Assembly: GCA_030068075.1 (NCBI GenBank)
Contig: CM057831.1
Location: 9,214,870 to 9,278,869, forward strand
Origin: Paguma larvata
Lineage: Eukaryota > Chordata > Mammalia > Carnivora > Viverridae
Length of the DNA stretch: 64,000 nt
Direction: 5' to 3'
Part shown: one piece after another, positions 20,216 through 31,429 of the stretch
Layout of the letters: each line of letters opens with the position of its first letter
Position numbering within the stretch: position 1 is the stretch's first letter
The notes under the pieces: generated by a model
The model's input: only the letters and a program-made list of their open reading frames with translations
Told to the model about the DNA's origin: nothing
The model's database searches: none
Program-made: the position numbers and the translations under genes

Positions 20216-21340
20216 CAGGTCGAGGCCAATGGATTGGGGGCCTTGAGTGTCATGCTTTTCTTGAGTTTGGAAGAGATTCCACAAACAACAAAGATCCGTG
20301 TAGAGTAACTGAAGGGGAGCTGAGCAGTATGTTTGGGGGCCAGGGGGTGGGGAGGGAAGAAACCCTCACACTTCTTATGGTTTACTTAAAAACAGGCATC
20401 AGTCATAAACTTTAAGCAAACAGACAAATCCCCAAAGCTAGAATTCAGGCCTTTCTCCTGTTTGGAGCTTAGCAGGGTGCCCCGCTTGGAGAAAAAGGCC
20501 CAGTGGATTGAGAAATAGGGAAACCTCCAATCCCCAGTGAAAAAAAAAGAAAAAAATGCTGTGAATCTGAAAAGTAAACAGCCATATTTCCTCAGGAGCC
20601 CAGGGTCCCCAGGAACTAACACCAGGCAGACTCCTTCCTATATCTTCTGTCTCTCCCCTTAGCAGCTTGAGTCACCACTGCTGTGGTCCACCTTGACTAA
20701 AAGGAGTATAAACACACACGTGACTTATAACCAAGCAAACCACCACCCTGTGGTGGCACTGGACTGCCCTAGGGCTGGGGGGACAGTACTCTAAAGATGG
20801 CTGCCAGCGTCGCTATGGAAACTTAATTCCCCACTAGAAGCAAATCCCATTCTAAAGGCCAAGCATGGCCGTGTTAGGTCAAGAATGAAACATGAACTGG
20901 GGGACAAGACTGCTTTTCAAGAGAACCAGACAATTAATTTGGCAGAGGAACCGCCCTACGAAGAGAAAATTGCAGATCCCTAATGTAAGGGATCTTCATT
21001 CTGTTCAAGTGCAGTTTCTAAGAGTGTCTACCAGGGATATGGTGCCGGGGAACGTTCTCTGTTTCCTGAGAGAAGTTTACACGGTGGCTGGAGGGATGGA
21101 GGTGAGAGGTCAGGAAAAACTTCCCTGGCAGAAGGGTTGTAAGACACTCATCTGTGTTCCTGAGGACAGTTGTGAAACTGCTTCTCTAGGAATTCTCAAG
21201 AAAAGTAAAATTAGGTACATGTCCCGGTGGTTCAGGTTAATGCCTTCCAACCTTATTCTAGTCTGAAGCCTCTGGAAGAGTCCAAAACCCCACCTCCGTA
21301 GGTGGAGCCCGAACTCAAGACTAGGGTCCCATGGTCTCTC
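20216..21340. other. Low-copy sequence, nothing recognised
   Basis: Mixed sequence including a short AAAAAAAAGAAAAAAA run near 20540. No exon, named repeat or RNA gene is recognised. Confidence 0.4.
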
Positions 21341-21348
21341 CACTCCCC

Positions 21349-21390
21349 CGACGTCACTGCGCATGCGGTACAACACATGGGTAAGTGCGT
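21349..21390 (+). promoter_or_regulatory. Candidate CRE + NRF1 motif cluster followed by splice-donor-like site
   Basis: GACGTCA at 21350-21356 is a near-CRE word (TGACGTCA without the first T). It is followed directly by TGCGCATGCGG at 21358-21368, close to the NRF1 palindrome. GGGTAAGTGCG at 21379-21389 reads as a good splice donor. Together they resemble a small TATA-less promoter with a short first exon, but CpG content nearby is low and no transcript evidence is available. Confidence 0.35.
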
Positions 21391-21764
21391 GTGAGCTGAA
21401 CCATGAGCAGAAAGCAGCTGCCTAAAAAGGCGGGTGTGGAAACCCCTCTCCTATCCTGGACACTGTCTTCTTCCTCTCTCCTCTATCACCCTCTAGCGCC
21501 CAGTGCAGAGCTTATGAAGGGAGGGGATGATTCAGTCTGCAAACATTAATTAGACCGCTATTATGTCGGAGGCACTGTATTAGGTGCCACGGAAACTTGT
21601 CTGAGAGGAAGCTCAGTGACCACATAAAAAAGTAGCAGGCCACTTTAGGGGCCCAGCCACAGAAAGTGCAAAGCTCATTAGGGGCTCTGAAAACGGGCAG
21701 CTCCTTCCTTGCTAGGCTGCCCAGAGAAGACAGAAAGAAAATATACATTTTTAATGATGGTAAA

Positions 21765-22555
21765 AAAAAACACACACACACACACAACATAAAATTTACC
21801 ATCTTAAACATTTTTAAGTGTAGAATTCAGCAGTGAAGTGCATTTACACAGCTGCGCAACACATCTCCAAAACTCTTCATCCTGCAAAACAAGCCTTCTG
21901 CTCACCCATTAAGCAACAGCTCCCCATCGCCCTCTCTCCCCAGCTCCTGGGAACCCCCATTCCACCGTTGTCTCCGGGAATGTGACTGGCTTATTTCATT
22001 AGGCACCATGTCTTCAAGGTTCATCCAAGTTACAGCAGGTATCAGACTTTCCTTCCTTTTTAAGGCTGAATAATATTCTATTCTATGGAATAACCTCATT
22101 TGGTTTATCTATTCATCCATCGATCGATGTTTGGCTTCCTTCCTCCCCTTGGATATCACAGATAATGCTGCTATGAACGTGGGTATGCAAATATCTCTTT
22201 GAGACCCAGCTTTCAATACTTTTGGACGCACTCCCAGAAGGGAAATTGCTGGATCATATGTCAGTTTCATTCATTCATTCATTCATTCATTCATTCATTT
22301 TTCTTGGAACCACCTGACCATTTTCCATGGCGGCCGTGCCATTTTAGAATCCCGCTAAAAGTGCACAAGCATTTCAAATTCTCCGAATCCCCAACACATG
22401 TCATTTTTAACAGTGGCCATCCTCATGGGTGTGTGAAGTTTTGATCTACAGCTCTTCAATAATTAGTGGAGTTAGAGCATCTTTTCGTGTGTCTGTTGGC
22501 CATCTGTATGTCATCTATTCAAGTTTTGTCCATGTTGCGATCAGGTTATTCAGGG
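21765..22555 (-). mobile_element. L1M 3'-end (ORF2 tail and 3' UTR), with CA and ATTC repeats
   Basis: Long reverse-oriented ancient L1. Left to right: 'acataaaatttaccatctta', 'cagctgcgcaacacatctcc', 'aggttcatccaagttacagc', 'aggctgaataatattctatt', 'aatgctgctatgaacgtggg', 'gggaaattgctggatcatat', 'cattttccatggcggccgtg'. These are the complements of the ORF2 end and 3' UTR in order. A (CA)n run at 21771-21786 and a (TTCA)8 run at 22267-22299 lie within it. Confidence 0.9.
22267..22299. repeat. (TTCA)8 microsatellite
   Basis: Eight TTCA units seen directly, embedded in the reverse-oriented L1 fragment. Confidence 0.95.
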
Positions 22556-23389
22556 CTTTGTTGTTGTTGTTAGAGGAAGAACGTCTTAAGTGGAGTTTGA
22601 AGAGAGAAAAATGTCTGGGCACGCAGCAAGGAGGCAGGCTCCCGTGGAGTCAGGAGTCAGATGGCCCAGCAGAAAGCTTTAAGGGAGGTGGAGTTGACAC
22701 GCCGTGCTGACCAGACGGGCAGTGGGTGTGGGCCGAGTCTCCACACCAACATCCCGAAGCAACTTGCCAGGCATCTGGAGTGGCTGAGGGCCATGCACGC
22801 ACACTCCCTTAGCTAAAGAAAAGCTCCGTAGTTAAAAGGGACCAGCTTCCTTGTTACTGTTGTTTCTCAAGCATGTCTCTCTGGGAAGGGGGCTCTCGAC
22901 TCCGCCCTCGCTTCCAGTGCCTTCCATATCTAGTGCTATTTTGAGCTTCTAGCGACTGGCACCTCGGCCCTCTCCCTTCCTCCCACTGGCCTGCTGAGCT
23001 GGAGCAAGAGTCCACAGAAGAAGGAAGAAGGGATGAGGGTGTGGCCGGGATGTCCAGCAGGGCGACAGGATCAGCCTGGCACACTCCTGAGACACCACCC
23101 TGGGACGCTGGGCTGTACCCTGTCCCACCTCTCAGCTACCCCTTCAGCCAGTGGATCGTGTGGTCTTCTGCCTTCACCGGAAGCAGGAGAGAGCCCCATC
23201 TGTCGATGCCGAGATCCCCTCTGAGAGCCTGCTCTCTCACGCTTCCCAGACCAAACACCGGGCTACACTTTTTGTAGAGCGTTTGTTGTGTGGGCCAATG
23301 CCCCCCACACGCTGCTATGAAGTAGGAGACAGAAAAAAAGTATTGCTGTGTGAGGTTCCTATTGAAAGACAGAGATAAAGAGTCAGAGA
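22556..23389. other. Low-copy sequence, nothing recognised
   Basis: Mixed, partly GC-rich sequence between two L1 fragments. No exon, repeat family or RNA gene is recognised. Confidence 0.4.
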
Positions 23390-23545
23390 GAGAGAAAAGG
23401 ACAGCGAGGTGATACACCTCAAATATTAATAGGGGTTGCTTCTAGGTAGTAGAATATGGATGAATTTTTTTTCTTTGTGCTTTTCTGTATTTTCCAAATT
23501 TTTGACCATGAATATGTATTACTTTTGTAATCAGAGAAAGGACAG
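23390..23545 (+). mobile_element. L1/HAL1 3'-end fragment
   Basis: 'ggttgcttctaggtagtaga', 'tgtgcttttctgtattttcc' and 'gaatatgtattacttttgta' ending in 'atcagagaaagg' follow the typical 3' terminus of old L1 or HAL1 elements, whose poly(A) has decayed. Confidence 0.7.
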
Positions 23546-24234
23546 CACATGGTAATTTTAAAAAGCCTTTGTTGGGCTTCATGCCCACTTGGGCTCGGTG
23601 CTCTTACAGAGTCTACACAGAAAATTGTAGAGTCATTGCCCTTTGGAGTCCCTCATGCCAAATGCACCTGCAGGTCCTCCCAAAGGGGCTGAGGACATTT
23701 CCTGGGGTACTGCGGAACAGCCCTCGTCTCCAGACCAGTCAGGGAAGAGAAGGCGCGGTGGGGCAGACGGCCCCGCAGCAGGGTGAAACACGATGGGTCT
23801 GTAAGAGGAAGCGGACATTCCCTGGGAACAGGGGCCACCTCTCCTCAGATCAGCCCAGAACACCCTCCGCCTTTCTGAGGGAAGAGGCGATGCCAAGAGT
23901 CTTCTAGAAGCCAGGGGACAGCATCCGCCGGCACCGGGGTGTGCAGGGCTGCTCCCAACAGGGCCTGGCTTTCCCCAGCTCGGCCCTCCCTCGCTAGAGA
24001 AATCACGTTTTCAAGGATCACCTCTCTCTCCATCTAGGTTGAGTTGGTAAGGGAACCCAGAATGAGTTCAGCCAGACGGAGGGGAGACTGAAAGACAGTA
24101 TCTTGATTTGAATCTGTGGTACCAAAAATGGCTGGTCTCTGGATTCTAATATCAGCTTTTCCCCTTCCTCCCCCAGGAGGGGAAGCATCACGGGTCCTAA
24201 AGATAGCCCTGTGAGAGAAAGGGGTCTGTGAGGC

Positions 24235-24280
24235 AGCACCAGACAGGGTGCAGAGGTCACCAGACAGGGTGCAGAGGGGT
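24235..24280 (+). repeat. Short ~21-bp tandem duplication
   Basis: ACCAGACAGGGTGCAGAGG occurs at 24238 and again at 24259, with a third partial 'gggtgcagag' behind it. Period 21 bp. Confidence 0.9.
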
Positions 24281-24399
24281 GCAGAGAAAGTCCTCCTCTG
24301 TACTGCCCCTTGGAAGATAAGGCTGGGCGGCTGCCTGTTTTTATGCATGAGAGATGAAAGTTGTGACTACGATGCTTTGATTGTTAGAGCATTTCTCCA

Positions 24400-24535
24400 A
24401 CCTCAGAGCCTTTGTGCAATACATCCTATTAGGCAAGAGGGGAAACTGAGGCTCAAAGGAAAAAGCAGCATGTCCAAGGGCACAGAGCGGTGCAACAAGG
24501 ACCGCAGCCTGGATCTCTGGTTCCAGAATCACACT
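24400..24535 (+). mobile_element. MIR SINE fragment
   Basis: 'ggggaaactgaggctcaaag', 'catgtccaagggcacagagc' and 'cagcctggatctctggttcc' are the plus-strand MIR order. Confidence 0.7.
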
Positions 24536-24539
24536 TGTC

Positions 24540-25725
24540 TCCCCCAGTACCTGCTGAGTAATTTACACGCGTCCACTTGCTTGCCTTTCTGAGCTCCAGG
24601 GGGCTCTACCAGGGGTTGTCTGTGTTCTGGGACCGGCCTTCTGAGAGTCTAGACTCCCCGCCAGCCCTCACCCCTGTGGGCCGACTCCTAGCACTGCCCC
24701 GTCACCTACAAAGTTCCATGTCAAGCTGGAACACAGTCATTCTTTATGAGCCAAAAGACACCATTACTGAGTGGGAAATCTCTGATGGGGGTCCTTGTCT
24801 GTCCACAAGCCGGACAAGACAACCGTACAACCACTCACCACAAACCTTCTCAGAGCCTCAGTTTACACAGGATGCCTTTGTTAAGATTAAAATAGGGCGC
24901 CCCCTCTTGGCAGATGAATTAGAACACAAGGCCTCTGGGGCCCAAGTGAGCCCCTAGGGTCTGTGGATTTCGATTTTCACTCAACCCAGGGGTGGGGAGC
25001 CACTGTTCAAGGCATGCTATGGGCCTCATCCCCAAGGATCTAAAAGGCCCACCCTCTTTCTCCCCAACCCCCACTTCCCAGCACGCCCCCCACATAAACA
25101 CACTCCATTTTCTCTCGAGCTCCCCACTTGGTGATCACGAAGGCTCCCCATCCCACACCCCGCCCCTGCCAAGGGTCTGGATTGGATTTCTAACTCCCTG
25201 TGTACAGCTGATGAGGTCTCATTCCCAGGAGGAACCAAGCATTTTCCTCGTCCTCCGCCCACCCCCACCACCCCCTTTGGAGCGCTCCTTTATGCTCTAT
25301 TTTTAGTTTCTTGATTGCAAGTGAGAAGTCGGAATCAGAGTGTTCCAGGGAGATTGCCGCAGTAACCAACCCGGAAAAATGGACAGCCAGTGGGGAGGGA
25401 GGAGGGGCTCAGGGTGGAGGTGGAGTGGGGGGCATCTGGACAGCACCGAATCTCAAATTTCCAGGGCTAGAAAGGAGGGCAGAGGGTGTGTTATCCACCC
25501 CTCCTCCAGACCAGCATGGAAGGTAGCTTCAAGAAAGCCACAGAGCCAGGAGGACCCCTAGAGGCCGCCAGCCCAGCGGCCTCTCCTCTCCAGAGATGGA
25601 AACTGAGTCACACAGCTGGGCAGGGCAGGGCCTCCAGAAGCAGCCTGATTCGGAGGCTTCCCTCTCTTGGCCGTGCACGAGGAGATCCCACCACTTGGCC
25701 TTAAGACCCAACCTCAAAGTGGGTG
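24540..25725. other. Low-copy sequence with a CTCF-like motif
   Basis: No coding exon recognised. A CTCF-like motif lies at 24897-24913 (listed separately). 25330-25680 is G-rich but shows no codon pattern. Confidence 0.4.
24897..24913 (-). promoter_or_regulatory. CTCF-like motif
   Basis: GCGCCCCCTCTTGGCAG on the plus strand is the reverse complement of a CTCF core (CCAAGAGGGGGCGC). It agrees well with the remembered consensus at the invariant positions. It does not lie in a recognisable SINE. Occupancy cannot be judged from sequence. Confidence 0.45.
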
Positions 25726-25729
25726 CCAT

Positions 25730-26220
25730 CTGCGTGCCTGCGCGGGTAGGACAACCAGAGCCGTCTCCCGTGGCCCACGTGGGCCAGCCCAGGTCGGATC
25801 CAGCCCCGCAGCCTGCTGGGCCACCGGTGCTCCCTTTCCCTTGCCGGCAGGGGTCGGCGGTGGCCCTCCGCCTACCCAGATGCACTGTCGCCTGGTGGGG
25901 GACCCGGACACGGATGCGCAGAAAAGACGACAGGAAGAGCAGGGAGCTCTTCCCCCGACGTGCCGCCGCACTCCCTAAATGAATGAACTGGCAGTTCCAA
26001 ACGGCGGCGCAATTGGCAGTTATTGCTGGCAGTTTGTCAGTATTAACTGATTAGGCCCAGGATGATGGATCCCCTGTCTTGCTAAGCCCGCCGCCCCGCG
26101 GGCCAGGCCTCGCTCAGCCCTCTGCTGCCCCCTGGGCAGCCCGGCTCCGCCGGCGCCTCGGAGACCCCCCTGCCTGGCACCTGCCTCCCGCCCTGTCCCC
26201 AGTCCCCGGCTCACCCGCTC
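25730..26220. promoter_or_regulatory. CpG-rich block (possible CpG island)
   Basis: CpG dinucleotides are frequent here compared with the flanks, e.g. 'gcctgcgcgggtaggac', 'ggacacggatgcgcag', 'gcccgccgccccgcgggcc' and 'ctccgccggcgcctcgg'. Between the two GC-rich parts lies a less GC-rich patch (25975-26060) with CAGTT words. It may mark a promoter or orphan CpG island. No exon or TATA box is evident. Confidence 0.5.
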
Positions 26221-26224
26221 CCCA

Positions 26225-26415
26225 CTCCCGACACTCCCCTCCCCCCAGAAGAGACATTTAAATAAATAAAACAAAATTCAAATGAGGACACTAAATCTCC
26301 CCGGCGTTTAATTGATGATCATTATGCTTGGGAACCTAAACTCTTTTAATTTCACTGCGGTGCAGGGAGATGAATTATAGAATTACAGTCGCCAATTATC
26401 AATCACGCCTTTGCT
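26225..26415. promoter_or_regulatory. Candidate conserved non-coding element
   Basis: An abrupt switch from GC-rich to AT-rich unique sequence with 'gtttaattgatgatcattat', 'cttttaatttcactgcggtg', 'gaattatagaattacagtcg' and 'ccaattatcaatcacg'. Dense homeodomain-type words and absence of repeat signature suggest an enhancer-like element. Conservation not measured. Confidence 0.45.
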
Positions 26416-26939
26416 CTCAGTCTCTTGGCCGCCCAGCCGCCTAGCCCTCCCTCCCATAGGCCAGGGGTTGAAGAGGTAGGATAATAGCTTTGGAATTATG
26501 AGCTCAGCCTGGAGACCGGGTGACCTCCGGTTTTGGGGTGCCGCATGTCTTCCCTCCTTCTGTCTCTCTCCTATCACCCCATTCCTAACACACCACCTTT
26601 TCCACTTAAAAAAAAAGAAAAGAAAGCAAAGAAAACAGCAGAGAAAAGAAAACCTTTTTCATTCGGAGCTTGGTGTTTAATTCATTTTGTTCAGGGTAAG
26701 ATGTACTTGTCGCTTCTGTCCCCACACTGGGCGGGATTCCAACAGCGACTTCTGCCCCAGCCCAGGCAGCTGCTGTCAGGCCCTACCCGGCCGGAGGTGG
26801 CCCGTGGTCAGGGAGGATTTAGAGGGGCTCCCAGGCAGCTTTGGGAGTGCTGCCCCAGGGCTGGGCCACGGAGCCTGGGCCCCCACCGCTGGGGACAGAT
26901 TCCATTGCCCTCTCCTTCCAGTCCTCCTTTCCAGTGAAA

Positions 26940-27100
26940 ATAATAATAATAATTTGAATAATGATTTCCACCAAAGCGCTGAACGATTTGCATTTGTATA
27001 GAGCTCTGCAATTTACAAAGTGCTTTCATGTGCATTATCTCATTTGATTCTCCCAATAATCCTGAGAGAGGTCGGTAGAGCAGGTATTTCTGTTATTCAA
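26940..27100 (+). mobile_element. MIR-family SINE fragment (probable)
   Basis: 'gatttgcatttgtatagagc', 'ctttcatgtgcattatctca' and 'tttgattctcccaataatcc' follow the plus-strand MIR3/MIRc central region. Confidence 0.6.
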
Positions 27101-27104
27101 ACGT

Positions 27105-27240
27105 TTCTTCATTCATTCAACCAACATTTATTGAGTTCCTACTTTGTGCCAGGCCCTGGGGATACAAAGGCAAGAAAAAAGGAAGCCTCCTATCTCCAGG
27201 AGTTCACGGCCTACTGGGGAGACCTACTAAGTGAAGAGAA
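27105..27240 (-). mobile_element. L2 LINE 3'-end fragment
   Basis: 'ttcattcaaccaacatttat', 'tgagttcctactttgtgcca' and 'ggccctggggatacaaaggc' are the reverse-complemented L2 3' terminus. Confidence 0.75.
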
Positions 27241-27355
27241 AATTATAAGGCCTAGGTGGCCAAGTGTCCCCCTGCGCAGGAAGGAGGGGATATGCAGCTG
27301 AATGACAGTGACAGGGCAGAGCTCTGTCCACTAAGCTCCAAGTATGTGCTTGCCG

Positions 27356-27388
27356 ACACACAACACACACACAGACACACACACACAC
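27356..27388. repeat. (CA)n-rich microsatellite, interrupted
   Basis: ACACACAACACACACACAG followed by ACACACACACACAC and then CG-rich GCGCACGCGCATGGCGCG. The run is interrupted, so its polymorphism may be modest. Confidence 0.85.
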
Positions 27389-27419
27389 GGCGCACGCGCA
27401 TGGCGCGAACACACGTGAT

Positions 27420-28485
27420 TATATTGTCACCACTGTCTTCATCTGGTCCACTGTTTTTAAGTACCCGTATTAATCTATTTCTAGCCTTGGGCCCCCCAAA
27501 ATCATCCTCATTGGTAAACAATTGTGGGTCGGGAGGAAAAAGCATGGGAGCCTCTGACACCACATCTCTCAAGGCCAAGTGTACTCTGCAGCCTGGAGAG
27601 ATGAGGGCCACGAATGGAGCCAGATCCTGGGCCTCACTGAGCACCTGACTCCTGGCTGCTTCCCTGTGAGGGGCTGTGTGGAAGCTTCTGGTCGGCTTTT
27701 CACGGTGAACTGATGGGCTGGGTGTAGTACTCTGTTTCATTCCAAAAAGGATTTGAGACGGACCGAGACAACGCCTTCTCCCCCCCAGAGGGGCGAAAGG
27801 TGTGAGTGTGGCTATCCGAGAGTCATCGATGTGGTCACTCAACTATCCCATCCCCAGGTTTCGTCCTCAGACGGAGATCCAGGGCTCACCACCTGACTCT
27901 GGTCCACGGCTTCTTAATCATCCGGGCGCCCTGACCGCAGGGGCAGAGGGAGCGGAATTAGCCTTGGCCAGATGCCTTAGCTCAGCCCCCCGAAAGAGGC
28001 CAGGTCCTCGGATTCCCCGTCGGTGACTGACGCAAGGGAGCACAGAGCAAGGGGACACTTTCAAAACAGTGTCTTCGCCTCTTCGCAGAGCTAAATATCT
28101 CAGAGGAGTTCCTGCAGGGATCTCGGCCTGGGTCGGAGCCCAGCGGTCTGCCTGGCCAAAGCCAGGACAACTCTGTCCTGTCACCAGCTGGCTTCCCCGG
28201 GCTCCGGGCCACTGGCCTCCAGCCACGGGCCAGGCACCCAGCCATACCGGGGAGCCAAGTGGCTCTGCCATGGTGAGCTCTGGAACATTCTCCCAGGCCT
28301 TGGAAGGCTGGGATGGAACCAGGACACTCGTTAGAAATTATGTCTCCATCCTTAAGTGGAGAGAGCATCCCAACCTTTCCCTGGTCCTGAGCCCTTCTTT
28401 CCTTCCAAGCCACATCCCACCTCACCCCCATTGGGCAAGGGAAGAGAAAGTGTGCCTTTCAATTCGTAGCCTCGGGCCTCATCGC
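27420..28485. other. Low-copy sequence, nothing recognised
   Basis: A 214-residue plus-strand frame (28069-28713) and overlapping minus frames occur here, but they are proline/serine-rich with no family signature and overlap an L2 fragment. I do not call them genes. No other feature recognised. Confidence 0.4.
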
Positions 28486-28487
28486 CG

Positions 28488-28830
28488 CCACCACACACCT
28501 CTTTGCTCCCAAGCTGAACTGGGTCCCTTTATGTCTCTCCAAGTTCTGCTCTTGTGCTCCAACCCCAGTCCTCCCTCTACCCTGCCTTGCAAACATCCCT
28601 TCAAAATTTCAACCAACCACCTCCTCTGGGAAGACTTCCTGACTCCCCCCCCATCACCACCAAACCAGAGTTCGCCTCCCCTTCTCCAGGCTCCTGGGTC
28701 CTGCACACTGTAGGGCAAGCAATCTGTCCCTTTTGCTGCTCCTCCTCTGAGCTTTGAGCACCCCCAAGGTAAGGATTGCTTCTGTCATCACTGTACCCTT
28801 GTGCCTTGCCCATAGTAGGGCACCAACTCG
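28488..28830 (+). mobile_element. L2 LINE 3' region
   Basis: 'cctcctctgggaagacttcc' with 'tgactccccccccatcac', 'gcttctgtcatcactgtacc' and 'cttgcccatagtagggcacc' follow plus-strand L2 3' sequence. Confidence 0.65.
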
Positions 28831-29194
28831 CAGGTATAGAATCCAACTTGCGCCCTGTCCTAGGCTGCCCAACTCATGCCAGTTCGCCCAGGACTTCCCC
28901 ACTTTCACCACTGGAAGTCCTACATCCTGGGGAACCCCACAGTTTTCTGCAGTTGGAGCCAGCTGGTGGCCCCGCTCTGCACCTGCTCATTGGGAACTGA
29001 TAGCTGCAGTCCTCAAACACTGTGAGACCTGTTTTCGAGGCTGGGTTATCCAAGTCTGTGATGTCTGCATGGAAGGGTCAACGTGGCTCGGCCGTCCAGC
29101 CTCCAGGCACGCCTTCCACGTCCAGATCTAAGCATTCAGAGAGGTCCTGAATAGATTCACAAGATTTGGACTTTTTTTAGAACTGGACCACCTC

Positions 29195-29625
29195 AGGGAT
29201 CATTTAGGATGAGGAAACTGAGGCCTGGCGCAATGGGAGGGCCTATCCGAGATGGCCCTGGAGGACCGAGAGACACTGTGGGGTAACAAAAGTGACACCG
29301 GACTGGGAGTCCTAGACTTTCTAGTCCTGGCTCTACCAGCATACGGGCTGCCCTGCGGAAGCCACGCCTTTGCCTCTGAGACACAGCACATTCCAGACGG
29401 CCGGCTCCCACCCACCTCCTTCCCCAGGCAGGGAGATGCAGGCTGGCACCTACTGAGTCCTGGGCTCTGGGGCACAAGCTTTATGTTCAACATTTTATTT
29501 AATCGTCCCAACAAGGCCCTGCCATCTTACAGCCGAGAAAACGGAAACCTGGAGAGGTCAAAGAATTTTCCGAAGCTCACCCAGTGAACGACAGCGGTGC
29601 TGGGTTCTCAGAACCAGCTTTCTCT
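29195..29625 (+). mobile_element. MIR fragments (two probable pieces)
   Basis: 29205-29240 has 'aggaaactgaggcctggcg'. 29290-29395 has 'tctagtcctggctctacc', which reads as a minus-strand MIR piece. 29455-29620 has 'catcttacagccgagaaaac', 'ctggagaggtcaaagaattt' and 'gctcacccagtgaac' in plus-strand MIR order. Mixed, diverged fragments. Confidence 0.55.
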
Positions 29626-30535
29626 GGCCCCAAAGCCCAAACCAAACCCCTTCCCTTCCATCACCGGGACCCTGGTCTCTGTGGCCCACGGTCCTCCACA
29701 TCTCACTTTCTCTGGACCTCAAGGAGGCAGATGTCAGGTATGCCATTGCCGCTGGGTCAAGCGCTCAGCGCCAGGAGGACACCCTGAGCCGTACATGGCC
29801 GAGGACATCCGCCCTAGGAAAGAGACAGGGCACAGCAGGGCATGGAGGAGCGGCACTCCTCTGAAACCCAGATCTCAGCGCCAGAACAAAGGGAGGTAGC
29901 TGTTGAACAACTAAAGCTGTCTTTGTTCAAAATGACATGCCGAGAAATATCGCTAGGGAGAAAAACATAGAAGGAAGAGGCAACAGAGAAACAGAGCAGC
30001 CTTCGCGGAGGATTGGAGGGTGGCAGGGAGGGGTACAAAGGTCAAGGTGGCCAGGAGGCGAGCCTCCAGATGCCTGCTGACCTCCTCCATCCAGCATCTC
30101 TGGAACAGCTACCGCGGATTCTGCATGTCTGCATGAGTTAGACACAGGCCTGCTCCCCCAAGAAGCCCCCACCCACTCGAGGAGCAGGGACCTGCCCTCA
30201 TCTCTGAGGGGGGGGAGGGGCGGGTCTCGTCTTTCTATAGCCAACTGTGCAAGCAGCAAGGGATGAATGTTTGCCTCACACTGGGCCCACCGCCCAGCTC
30301 CTCTCCGCCCGGACCCTGCCCCTGCCCCTGCCCGCAGCAGCCTGGTGGGCCCACCGCTTGACTTCACCCGCCTCAGGGAATACGGGGTGGTGGCCGCTGG
30401 TGGCAAGGACAGGGGAGCCTGCAGATGGACGGGGCTCCTCTCTAGTTGTAAGTGAGCTTCACAGGTGACAGAGGAACTCATTAACCCCGGGAACCACCAG
30501 CCCGGCCCCACCCCCATCTAGCCCATCCCCCGCTC
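29626..30535. other. Low-copy GC-rich sequence, nothing recognised
   Basis: Mixed, partly GC-rich. A 196-residue minus-strand frame (29927-30517) has no recognisable domain. No repeat family recognised. Confidence 0.4.
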
Positions 30536-30539
30536 CTCC

Positions 30540-31085
30540 CAACCTATCTTTCTGGCCCCGACCCCTGGTGTCTTCCTTGCAGCATCAAATAGCTGCGTTT
30601 CTGAAATGTGAAGTGCTGTTTCTCTTCTAATTACAAAAATAACGGCTGACAAACACGTGCCAAAGGCCCCCTCTATTCCTCCTGAGCTAACAGCCCCATT
30701 AGGACAGATCCTGTTATCTTCTGTGCCCTCTCCATATATTTTATGGAACAGCCTCAAAAGTGCTCTGCGGCTCGTTCTCCCTCCCCCCGCCCCTCTTTTT
30801 CAAGGCGATGGCTTTGTGAAAGCTGAGGGGAAAAATAAAGCCTTTTACTAAAATGTCACTCTGGGAAAAGGGGGGGAAATTTTCTAATAGGGCCATCGAA
30901 GGCTTGCCTTTTTTTTTTTTTAAGTGTGATAAATTTGGCCTGTCTTAAAAAGACAGCTCAGTGTTGCTTATCAACCGTGATTTGACCAGATAGCCGTTTC
31001 AAAAAAAAAACCAGACACTGGTCTTTTTATAATAAATGAAAGCAATAAAACCAAGAGCTGGGCCAGAACTATAATTAAGAATCAG
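30540..31085. promoter_or_regulatory. Candidate conserved non-coding element (large)
   Basis: About 550 bp of repeat-free, AT-rich sequence with 'cttctaattacaaaaataac', 'cctgttatcttctgtgccct', 'tccatatattttatgg' (SRF/MEF2-like), 'agtgtgataaatttggcct', 'cttatcaaccgtgatttgac' and 'ctataattaagaatcagg'. The dense mix of homeodomain, GATA and MEF2-like words without coding periodicity is typical of a developmental enhancer. Inference only. Confidence 0.5.
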
Positions 31086-31429
31086 GAGCTGAAAACGGTG
31101 GGCGTGTCCATGGAGGGCAGAGTCCGGTCTTTGGGCCGAGGAGTGGGCCAGACCTTCCGAGAGCTCCATCTCACCGGAAGGGGAGGGTGACTCCTCCTGC
31201 TCCGGGTCGGGACGGTGCCCCCCACGTCCCCACCCTCCCCTTCCTTTTCTCTCTCATTTTGGGAGAGCGCCTTCCCTGGACAGATGGGCCCGAGTGCAGG
31301 GAGGAGGGGACCCGGGAGGGGGCTCATCGCCCACCCCCGAAGCCAAATCAAATGCCTATTTGAAATTCAGCCAGAAACCCCCCTCCCTGCTCTGTCTGTG
31401 CACAATAAACATCCCAGACTCGGCTACTC

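Noticed and set aside
28069..28713. 214-residue open frame
   Set aside because: Proline/serine-rich without motif; overlaps an L2 fragment and competing frames on both strands.
29927..30517. 196-residue minus-strand frame
   Set aside because: GC-rich chance frame with no recognisable domain or exon signals.
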